A stretch of DNA of 5,086 nt from Bacteroidota bacterium (lineage in GTDB: Bacteria > Bacteroidota > Bacteroidia > Bacteroidales > UBA932), in the NCBI GenBank assembly GCA_017860395.1, contig JAGDMC010000123.1, positions 1 to 5,086 of the forward strand, given 5' to 3'. The first letter of the stretch is position 1. The number at the start of each line of letters is the position of its first letter. A program made the position numbers and the translations under genes. Below the pieces are notes generated by a model. It had not been told where the DNA came from. It did not search any database and saw only the letters and a list, made by a program, of their open reading frames with translations. Positions 1 through 5,086 of this stretch are shown here, one piece after another.

Positions 1-1
1 T

Positions 2-313
2 TTGCTTGTCATGTCCATGATTATTTATGGAATTGCATTTGATTTTTTCAACATATCAGGTTCGCTGTTTATAGAAACAGAAGCCAGTCCGGAAATCAGA
101 GCAAGCGCACAGGGGCTTTTTATGATTATGACCAACGGAATAGGTGCATTTGTAGGAGGCTGGGTAAGCGGCTGGGTTGTGGATTATTTTACAGCTACAG
201 ACGGAATGAAAGACTGGCAAAGTATATGGTTTGTTTTTGCAACTTACGCTCTGATATTGGGAATACTATTTGCAATTTTCTTCAGATACAAACATGTTCC
301 GAAGGCAGCTTGA
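2..313 (+). CDS. MFS nucleoside permease (NupG/XapB-like), C-terminal part
   Basis: This is the last 103 codons of a major facilitator superfamily transporter; the gene begins before the left edge, so the first codon seen (TTG) is internal. The fragment is strongly hydrophobic. Membrane segments lie at about residues 2-22, 37-60 and 73-95, ending in the short basic tail RYKHVPKAA. The stretch around SLFIETEASPEIRASAQGL, then a Met/Gly-rich helix (FMIMTNGIGAFVGG), resembles the C-terminal half of nucleoside:H+ symporters as found in Bacteroidota. In that family the protein sits in the inner membrane and imports nucleosides. The substrate here is inferred from resemblance only, since most of the protein is missing. 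The stop codon lies 12 bases before tgt on the same strand, with no promoter or terminator evident between them, so co-transcription with tgt is likely. Family is fairly sure; substrate is not. Confidence 0.85.
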   Translation: MLVMSMIIYGIAFDFFNISGSLFIETEASPEIRASAQGLFMIMTNGIGAFVGGWVSGWVVDYFTATDGMKDWQSIWFVFATYALILGILFAIFFRYKHVPKAA

Positions 314-325
314 TGATTTGTTAAT

Positions 326-1456
326 ATGAAATTTGAAAAAACAGCTCAGGATCCGGATTCTTCCGCACGTTGTGGTTTGCTTTACACCGATCACGGAATT
401 ATCGAGACCCCAATCTTCATGCCGGTTGGAACGCTTGGCACCGTAAAAGCGATATTGCACAGAGATTTAAAAGATGACATAGGGGCCCAGATTATTCTTG
501 GGAACACATATCATCTATATCTTAGACCAGGTACAGACATTATCCGGAAAGCCGGAGGGCTCCATAAATTCAGTTCGTGGCAGGGACCTATTTTAACAGA
601 CAGCGGAGGCTATCAGGTATTCTCTCTTGCACAAAACAGAAAACTGACAGATGAAGGATGTACTTTCCGCTCCCATATTGACGGATCTAAACACCTGTTT
701 TCTCCGGAAGGTGTTGTGGACATCCAGCGTATAATTGGAGCGGACATTATTATGGCACTTGATGAATGTCCTCCCGGAGACTCAAATCATGCCTATGCAA
801 AAAAATCGCTTGCTCTCACGCAAAACTGGCTGCTCAGGGGATGTGCCCGCTTTGACTCAACTGAGCCGCTTTATGGCTATTCTCAGGCATTTTTCCCTAT
901 TGTTCAGGGGTGCGTATACCCCGACCTCAGAAGAGAGGCTGCAGAGCTGGCGGTTGCGCTTAACCGGGAGGGATATGCCATTGGAGGGCTCTCTGTTGGC
1001 GAACCAACTGAAATAATGTACCAGATACTGGAAGTGCTGGACCCTGTTTTACCTAAGGATAAGCCCCGATATTTAATGGGCGTGGGAACACCTGCGAATA
1101 TACTTGAAGGGATAGCGAGAGGAATTGATATGTTCGATTGTGTTATGCCTACAAGAAACGCAAGAAACGGCATGCTTTTCACATCGGAGGGGATGATAAA
1201 TATAAGAAACAAAAAATGGGCCGATGATTTGTCGCTGCTGGACCCGGATGGAGTATCTTTTGTTGACCACACATATACAAAAGCATATCTGAGACATCTT
1301 TTTATTGCCGGTGAGATACTGGGCGCACAAATTGCCAGCGAGCACAACCTTGCATTTTATCTCTGGCTGGTAAAAGAGGCAAGAAAACATATTGCGGCAG
1401 GGGATTTTAAACCCTGGAAAGATAACATTGTTAAGCGGCTTGAAACCAAACTATAG
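326..1456 (+). CDS. tgt: Queuine/preQ1 tRNA-guanine transglycosylase (Tgt)
   Basis: Exchanges guanine-34 of tRNAs with GUN anticodons (Asp, Asn, His, Tyr) for preQ1, the committed step of queuosine formation on tRNA. The 376 residues are the usual bacterial length. Visible motifs: ILTDSGGYQVFSL with D92 and Y96 (counterparts of Zymomonas D102 and Y106), MALDECPP with D146 and C148, IVQG with Q194, GGLSVGE with G221 and V224 (valine is typical of preQ1-specific bacterial enzymes, where queuine-using eukaryotic enzymes have glycine), and FDCVMPTRNARNG with the nucleophile D271. The C-terminal zinc site is degenerate: where E. coli has CxCxxC this protein has G309, S311 and D314, although H340 is kept. 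ATG 326 is chosen because MKFE and the following TDHGIIETPIFMPVGT match the family N-terminus; no Shine-Dalgarno precedes it. The next gene starts 5 bases after the stop, suggesting an operon with both neighbours. Confidence 0.97.
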   Translation: MKFEKTAQDPDSSARCGLLYTDHGIIETPIFMPVGTLGTVKAILHRDLKDDIGAQIILGNTYHLYLRPGTDIIRKAGGLHKFSSWQGPILTDSGGYQVFSLAQNRKLTDEGCTFRSHIDGSKHLFSPEGVVDIQRIIGADIIMALDECPPGDSNHAYAKKSLALTQNWLLRGCARFDSTEPLYGYSQAFFPIVQGCVYPDLRREAAELAVALNREGYAIGGLSVGEPTEIMYQILEVLDPVLPKDKPRYLMGVGTPANILEGIARGIDMFDCVMPTRNARNGMLFTSEGMINIRNKKWADDLSLLDPDGVSFVDHTYTKAYLRHLFIAGEILGAQIASEHNLAFYLWLVKEARKHIAAGDFKPWKDNIVKRLETKL

Positions 1457-1461
1457 TCATT

Positions 1462-2550
1462 ATGAATTTCAAACCAACAATACTGGACAGATACATTATC
1501 AGAAAGTTTATCGGCACTTATCTGTCGGCACTGCTCATTATAATTGGTATTGTAATAATTTTTGACATAAGCGAGAAGATAGACAACTTTGTTCAGAATC
1601 AGGCTCCTCTTAAGGCGATTATCTTTGACTATTACGCCAATTTTGTTCCGTATTTTATAAATATGTTCAGTCCTCTGTTTGTATTTATAACAGTAATATT
1701 TTTCACATCCAAACTCGCCTCGGACAGCGAAATTGTAGCCGTACTGTCGGGAGGAATCAGTTTTAACAGGTTTCTTTATCCGTATATGATTTCTGCTGTA
1801 TTCATAACGATTTTCAGTCTCATCCTTAACCTGTATATCATACCTCCGGCAAATACAAACAGGATAGCTTTTGAGGAGCTGTATGTAAAAAAGAAATTCC
1901 TCAACACAAACCGCAATATTCATTATCAGCTTTCTCCCGGCGAGTATGTGTACATGGAGTCTTTCAATAACCTCAACAAAACGGCAATGAAGTTCACCCT
2001 GGAAAGTCTCGACGGACACAAAATAACTTCAAAGCTTTCTGCGGAAACTGCTGTATGGGACAGTACAAAACAAGGATGGACCCTTTATGACTACTACATA
2101 AGATCCTACAAGGGGAATGTTGAACAGATAGAGAGCGGTAAAATTAAAGATACTGTCATAAACCTTACATTCAGCGATTTGGCTACCCGAAAAAATGTGG
2201 TGGAATCATTGAGTTTCAATAAACTTAATGAGATGATAAAGATTCAAAAACTGAGAGGTGATAAAATGGTAAAATATGCCCAGATTGAAAAACATACCAG
2301 ACTGGCACTTCCATTTGCCGCAATAATCCTTACGATTATGGGCGTATCTCTCTCTTCAAAGAGAAAGAGAGGAGGAATAGGCGTTAATATCGGAATCGGG
2401 ATTACATTAAGCTTCTCCTATATCCTGTTTTTAAGGTTCAGCCAGATGTTTGTCCACTCCGGAGTATTGCCTCCTTATATAGCACTGTGGGTGCCTAATA
2501 TGGTTTATGGGCTGATAGCCTATTTCCTCTACAGGATTGCCCCAAAATAG
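1462..2550 (+). CDS. LptF/LptG (YjgP/YjgQ) family lipopolysaccharide export permease
   Basis: Inner-membrane permease subunit of the Lpt system, which with the LptB ATPase extracts lipopolysaccharide from the inner membrane and passes it to the periplasmic bridge. The 362 residues show the family plan. A cytoplasmic N-terminus (ILDRYIIRKF) leads into TM1 (about 17-35), TM2 (60-82) and TM3 (104-128). A soluble periplasmic segment of about 150 residues follows (130-278), as expected for the jellyroll domain. TM4 (281-298), TM5 (306-327) and TM6 (337-358) end the protein. The loop after TM2, SKLASDSEIVAVLSGGIS with E90, matches the conserved coupling helix that contacts LptB. The basic stretch SSKRKRGG after TM4 fits a cytoplasmic loop. 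It starts 5 bases after tgt without a Shine-Dalgarno and is probably co-transcribed. A second permease partner is expected elsewhere in the genome; LptF and LptG cannot be told apart here, so no symbol is given. Confidence 0.92.
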   Translation: MNFKPTILDRYIIRKFIGTYLSALLIIIGIVIIFDISEKIDNFVQNQAPLKAIIFDYYANFVPYFINMFSPLFVFITVIFFTSKLASDSEIVAVLSGGISFNRFLYPYMISAVFITIFSLILNLYIIPPANTNRIAFEELYVKKKFLNTNRNIHYQLSPGEYVYMESFNNLNKTAMKFTLESLDGHKITSKLSAETAVWDSTKQGWTLYDYYIRSYKGNVEQIESGKIKDTVINLTFSDLATRKNVVESLSFNKLNEMIKIQKLRGDKMVKYAQIEKHTRLALPFAAIILTIMGVSLSSKRKRGGIGVNIGIGITLSFSYILFLRFSQMFVHSGVLPPYIALWVPNMVYGLIAYFLYRIAPK

Positions 2551-2580
2551 GGGCGCAGGACTTCTTAAATCTGTTTAAGG
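2539..2580. terminator. Tandem hairpins at the convergent gene junction, possible terminator
   Basis: Two inverted repeats lie where the permease gene (plus) and threonine dehydrogenase gene (minus) converge. The first is GCCCC (2539-2543), loop AAAATA, GGGGC (2550-2554); it overlaps the permease stop codon and is extendable by one T-G pair. The second is CTTAAA (2564-2569), loop TCTG, TTTAAG (2574-2579); it covers the dehydrogenase stop codon. Neither stem is long and neither is followed by a clean T-run on either strand, so a classical intrinsic terminator is not shown. A bidirectional 3'-end signal is the natural guess from position. Confidence 0.3.
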
Positions 2581-3512
2581 CGTATTGCTGAGAGCATGTC
2601 GTCAATCATCTCTTCCATCCCCCATTTTGGTTTCCAGCCCCACTCTTTGCGGGCGCAGCTGTCGTCCATATAGTTTGGCCACGAAGCCGAGATTGCATCC
2701 TTCACCGGATCTACATTATAATCAAACTTTGCAGAAGGAACTCTTTTGCTGATTGCAGAAAACAACTCTTTTGGAGAGAAGCTCATTCCTGTTACGTTAA
2801 AGCTGTTTCTGTGAATAAGGGTTGCAGGATTGGCATCCATAAGCTGGGTTGTTGCCTCAAGAGCATCCGGCATATAAAGCATATCCATATATGTGTTTTC
2901 GGGTATCTGACAGGTATATGTTCCCTTACGGATTATCTCATAGAATACTTCAACGGCATAATCTGTTGTACCTCCGCCCGGAAGGCATCCATTTGAAATA
3001 ATTCCCGGGAATCTTACACTTCTCGAATCGACACCAAACCGTGAATAGTAATAGTCACTCAGTAACTCTCCGGAAACCTTGCATACCCCATACATTGTAT
3101 TCGGGCGCATAACAGTATCCTGAGGAGTATTGTCGTGAGGAGTATTGTTTCCGAACGCACCTATGGAACTTGGTGTGAAAATTGAGCATTTGAACTCTCT
3201 TGCCAGTTCGAGGGAATTAAGAAGGGCTCCCATATTAACCGACCAGGCAAGCTGAGGGTTCTTTTCGCCGGTTGCCGACAGGAGGGCAACCAGATTATAT
3301 ATTCTGTCTATTCTGTTCTCTTTAATAATTGCTGAATATGATTTAACATCCAAAGCGTCAAGTGTTACTGACCTTGAAATATTGCTGAGGCGTTCAACTA
3401 CCTCGGGCCTTACATCGGCAGCGATTACATTATCGTAACCATAATTTTTTTGTAAATGTGGAATTAACTCCGTACCAATCTGTCCGCCGGCACCAACTAC
3501 TAAAATATTCAT
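2565..3512 (-). CDS. tdh: L-threonine 3-dehydrogenase, SDR (epimerase-like) type
   Basis: Predicted to oxidise L-threonine with NAD+ to 2-amino-3-ketobutyrate, the first step of threonine breakdown to glycine and acetyl-CoA; cytoplasmic. The 315 residues form an extended short-chain dehydrogenase. The Rossmann glycine motif is GAGGQIG at 7-13. D33 ends the second strand and fits NAD preference. The catalytic set is S115/S116 in TPSSIGAFG and the YxxxK pair Y141 and K145. The stretches LLSATGEKNPQLAWSVNMG (78-95), PNTMYGV (137-143), RFPGIIS then LPGGGTTDYAVE (167-188), and YMPDALEAT (213-221) are characteristic of SDR-type threonine dehydrogenases rather than UDP-sugar epimerases. This family is unrelated to the zinc-dependent E. 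coli Tdh. The ATG directly begins the Rossmann strand (MNILVVGAGG). No Shine-Dalgarno is present. A 2-amino-3-ketobutyrate CoA ligase is not in the window. It is transcribed divergently from queG. Confidence 0.9.
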   Translation of the reverse strand: MNILVVGAGGQIGTELIPHLQKNYGYDNVIAADVRPEVVERLSNISRSVTLDALDVKSYSAIIKENRIDRIYNLVALLSATGEKNPQLAWSVNMGALLNSLELAREFKCSIFTPSSIGAFGNNTPHDNTPQDTVMRPNTMYGVCKVSGELLSDYYYSRFGVDSRSVRFPGIISNGCLPGGGTTDYAVEVFYEIIRKGTYTCQIPENTYMDMLYMPDALEATTQLMDANPATLIHRNSFNVTGMSFSPKELFSAISKRVPSAKFDYNVDPVKDAISASWPNYMDDSCARKEWGWKPKWGMEEMIDDMLSAIRLKQI

Positions 3513-3552
3513 ATGTTAAAGAAAATTATCTTTTTGTAAGCGAAATGAGGTA

Positions 3553-3560
3553 CAAATGTA
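3553..3560 (-). promoter_or_regulatory. Bacteroidota-type -7 promoter element for tdh
   Basis: Read on the minus strand, these bases are TACATTTG, a perfect match to the TAnnTTTG -7 consensus of Bacteroidota housekeeping promoters. Transcription would begin near base 3548, giving a leader of about 36 bases before the dehydrogenase ATG. No good TTTG -33 box is seen 19-21 bases upstream, so the promoter may be weak or may need an activator. Confidence 0.6.
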
Positions 3561-3572
3561 TGAATTTTATAC
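3558..3572. repeat. 15-base near-palindrome in the tdh promoter
   Basis: GTATGAATTTTATAC has arms GTATGAA and TTTATAC around a central T; six of seven pairs are Watson-Crick and one is G-T. It overlaps the upstream edge of the minus-strand -7 element and fills part of the -7/-33 spacer, where a dimeric repressor could block polymerase. AT-rich DNA produces such palindromes by chance, so an operator role is only a suggestion. Confidence 0.3.
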
Positions 3573-3614
3573 TAAATCTTTGATTTTAATTCCATATTTC
3601 ATTAAATGTTTATT

Positions 3615-3622
3615 TACTTTTG
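3615..3622 (+). promoter_or_regulatory. Bacteroidota-type -7 promoter element for queG
   Basis: TACTTTTG is a perfect TAnnTTTG match. Initiation would fall a few bases downstream, around 3626-3628, almost exactly on the ATG at 3627, so the messenger would have essentially no leader. The nearest TTTG box (3579-3582) is about 32 bases upstream, farther than the usual 19-21. A poorer -7 candidate at the correct spacing from that box, TAAATGTT (3603-3610), would give a leader of about a dozen bases. Which one is used cannot be told from sequence. Confidence 0.5.
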
Positions 3623-3626
3623 TTAT

Positions 3627-4574
3627 ATGAACGGAGAAGAGTTGTATGAAGTCATTTCTGCTTTGTCAATAAAGGCGGGGTTTATCGATTTTGGCGCAGC
3701 TCCCGTTGAAAAACTCACAACAGAAAAGCTTCATCTGGAAGAATACATAGCTGAAGGGCATAATGCCGGTATGGGATATATGGCAGGAAATATGTCGCTC
3801 AGAGAAGATCCGGGGCTGCTTTTAGAAGGAGCAAAATCGGTATTGTGCTTTCTCGCCCCCTATAAGCCGCTTGTTCTTCAGGATGAATCTCTTCCCGGGA
3901 TAGCCTCTTATGCATACGGCATGGATTATCACAGGGTAATAAAAGACAAATTGTTTAAAATCATAAAAGAGATAAAAGCGCTTATCCCGGAGGCAACAGC
4001 AAGAGCTTTTACAGACTCTGCGCCGGTTTTTGAAAGAACCTGGGCCGCAAAAGCCGGACTGGGTTTCATAGGTAAGAGCACTTTTCTCATCAGCCGGAGT
4101 CACGGGCTGCATACACTCATTGGAGTGATAATTCTTGACCGGGAAGTAAAATATGGCAAGATGGTACCGGCCGGGTGCGGAAAGTGCACTAAATGCCTTG
4201 ATTCCTGCCCTACAGGAGCCCTTTGCCGGCCATTCAGGGTTGATGCGAGAAAATGCATATCCTATCAGACTATTGAATCGAAGAAAGAGTATGTGCAGGA
4301 AGAGTTTATTATTGATTTAAAAAACAGTATATTTGGTTGCGACATATGCATGAATGCATGTCCATGGTCGGCAAAAGGTGAACCCGGCCTCTGGCAGGAA
4401 TTCATGCCGCTCTCTCTTGCCGGGTATTCAAAGACGCTCCCGGAATTAAATGCCGGCGAATGGATGGCAATGGAAGAGGATACATTTAAGGAATATTTTT
4501 CCGAATCTCCCCTTTCAAGGCCGGGGTTACAAAAAATTAAATCGGGTCTTGTTGTAAAAAAAGATATCAGATGA
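3627..4574 (+). CDS. queG: Epoxyqueuosine reductase (QueG)
   Basis: Cobalamin- and iron-sulfur-dependent cytoplasmic enzyme that reduces epoxyqueuosine to queuosine in tRNA, the final step of queuosine synthesis. From the ATG at 3627 it has 315 residues. The N-terminal domain (about 1-165) contains the family stretch FTDSAPVFERTWAAKAGLG, with D130 as the likely conserved acid, followed by FIGKSTFLI. The ferredoxin-like part has C184, C187, C190 and C194, then C210, then C238, C241 and C245 in FGCDICMNACPW: eight cysteines, as expected for two [4Fe-4S] clusters. It is shorter than the roughly 380-residue E. coli and Bacillus proteins and lacks their C-terminal helical region. An ATG at 3606 would add MFIYFCY, which fits poorly with the family start and lies upstream of the -7 motif, so 3627 is preferred. 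The stop overlaps the next gene's ATG. Confidence 0.95.
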   Translation: MNGEELYEVISALSIKAGFIDFGAAPVEKLTTEKLHLEEYIAEGHNAGMGYMAGNMSLREDPGLLLEGAKSVLCFLAPYKPLVLQDESLPGIASYAYGMDYHRVIKDKLFKIIKEIKALIPEATARAFTDSAPVFERTWAAKAGLGFIGKSTFLISRSHGLHTLIGVIILDREVKYGKMVPAGCGKCTKCLDSCPTGALCRPFRVDARKCISYQTIESKKEYVQEEFIIDLKNSIFGCDICMNACPWSAKGEPGLWQEFMPLSLAGYSKTLPELNAGEWMAMEEDTFKEYFSESPLSRPGLQKIKSGLVVKKDIR

Positions 4575-5086
4575 AGTGGCAAACAAAAGCAGAAACCGGA
4601 ATATCTCCTTATAAGATATCGTATGACAGCAAAATTATTTTTCTGGGCTCCTGCTTTGCACAGGAGATAGGTGAGATAATGTCCAGAATGAGTTTCGACG
4701 TTAATGTAAATCCGTTTGGCGTACTTTACAATCCTGCCTCAATTGCCTCATCTCTTGACAAACTTTCAAATCCCTCCCTCTATACAAAAGACGATATTAT
4801 AATTAACGGAGACATATACAAGAGCCTTGCCCACAGCAGCGAGTACAGCGATATGACAGAGGAGGGCCTCTTAAATAAAATCAACTTATCGCTGGAGCAG
4901 AGTGCCCGCTTTTTTAAAGACTCGGAATGGGTTGCAATAACGCTTGGCACATCCTGGGTTTACAGGCTCCGGAAAAACGGCAGAGTAGTCGCTAATTGTC
5001 ATAAATTGCATTCGGACAACTTCGTAAGAGAAAATCTGTCTGTTAAGGAAATTGTAGATTTCCTGGCGCCCCATTTAGAAAAGAAC
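4571..5086 (+). CDS. GSCFA family protein, N-terminal part (runs off right edge)
   Basis: An open frame of 172 codons without a stop continues beyond the window. The ATG shares ATGA with the queG stop, so translation is probably coupled. The defining motif is GSCFAQEIG at 26-34, near the N-terminus as usual for the GSCFA family (Pfam PF08885). It is followed by NPFGVLYNP (47-55), TLGTSWVYRL (124-133) and VVANCHK (139-145), all recognisable family blocks. The family is placed with SGNH-type hydrolases, which makes S27 the candidate nucleophile in the place of the GDS serine; the acid and histidine expected near the C-terminus are outside the window. No signal peptide is seen, so a cytoplasmic location is likely. 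Substrate and role are not established to my knowledge. Family assignment is confident; enzymatic activity is inference. Confidence 0.9.
   Translation, partial: MKWQTKAETGISPYKISYDSKIIFLGSCFAQEIGEIMSRMSFDVNVNPFGVLYNPASIASSLDKLSNPSLYTKDDIIINGDIYKSLAHSSEYSDMTEEGLLNKINLSLEQSARFFKDSEWVAITLGTSWVYRLRKNGRVVANCHKLHSDNFVRENLSVKEIVDFLAPHLEKN

Noticed and set aside
264..272. Possible internal promoter for tgt (TACTATTTG) inside the permease end
   Set aside because: It has three rather than two bases between TA and TTTG, and the nearest upstream TTTG boxes are wrongly spaced. Tight gene spacing favours co-transcription.
735..1016. 93-codon plus-strand frame within tgt, out of phase
   Set aside because: Overlaps the catalytic core of Tgt, which is intact in its own frame; no start signal and no family resemblance.
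904..1347. 147-codon minus-strand open frame inside tgt
   Set aside because: Low-complexity Ser/Pro/Ile-rich antisense of a strongly conserved Tgt region; no independent support.
1357..2019. 220-codon minus-strand open frame opposite the end of tgt and start of the LptF/LptG permease
   Set aside because: Its product has no recognisable domain and odd composition (rich in Tyr, Cys, Arg and Lys), while the plus-strand frames are clear family members over the same bases. It is an antisense shadow.
2811..2996. 61-codon plus-strand frame opposite the threonine dehydrogenase
   Set aside because: Short, Cys/Ile-rich, lies within the conserved dehydrogenase coding region; no promoter or family match.
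3606..3626. Upstream ATG extending queG by seven residues
   Set aside because: The extension MFIYFCY is not family-like and lies over the -7 promoter motif; MNGEELYEVI fits the QueG N-terminus better.
3822..4112. 96-codon minus-strand frame opposite queG
   Set aside because: Antisense shadow of a conserved QueG region with no recognisable protein features.
4265..4582. 105-codon minus-strand frame opposite the end of queG
   Set aside because: Antisense of the cysteine-rich QueG segment and the coupled junction; nothing supports expression.
1..5086. Mobile elements, CRISPR arrays, tRNA or rRNA genes, riboswitches
   Set aside because: No transposase, terminal repeats, spaced direct repeats, tRNA-like cloverleaf or preQ1-type leader was seen. 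The only gap over 20 bases is 3513-3626, which holds promoter motifs.

Overview
The window looks like ordinary chromosomal housekeeping DNA from a member of the Bacteroidota, most likely the order Bacteroidales. Four things point there. The genes have no Shine-Dalgarno sequence before their starts. The one intergenic region carries two perfect TAnnTTTG motifs, the -7 element of the Bacteroidota primary sigma factor. The proteins resemble Bacteroidota versions of their families: a Tgt without the zinc cysteines, an SDR-type threonine dehydrogenase, a short QueG and a GSCFA protein. The order tgt followed by an LptF/LptG-family permease is also familiar from that phylum. The genus cannot be read from the sequence.

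Layout. (1) Bases 2-2550, plus strand, form a tight three-gene run: the C-terminal end of an MFS nucleoside-type permease (cut by the left edge), then tgt (tRNA-guanine transglycosylase) after a 12-base gap, then an LptF/LptG-family permease after a 5-base gap. (2) Bases 2565-3512, minus strand, encode an SDR-type L-threonine 3-dehydrogenase that converges on the permease gene across 14 bases, where two small hairpins lie. (3) Bases 3513-3626 are the only real intergenic region and hold divergent promoter motifs. (4) Bases 3627-5086, plus strand, hold queG (epoxyqueuosine reductase) and, overlapping its stop codon in an ATGA junction, a GSCFA-family gene that runs off the right edge.

How the genes work together. 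Tgt inserts preQ1 at the wobble position of GUN-anticodon tRNAs, and QueG carries out the last reduction from epoxyqueuosine to queuosine. Two steps of one tRNA-modification pathway therefore lie 2.2 kb apart in separate transcription units; QueA, the step between them, is not in the window. The LptF/LptG-like protein belongs to lipopolysaccharide export, and the threonine dehydrogenase to threonine catabolism.

I found no phage, IS element, CRISPR array, tRNA, rRNA or defence system, and nothing that looks like an unknown multi-gene system. The points most worth a second look are the zinc-site loss in Tgt, the nucleoside-type permease directly upstream of tgt, the start of queG relative to its promoter motif, and the uncharacterised GSCFA gene coupled to queG.
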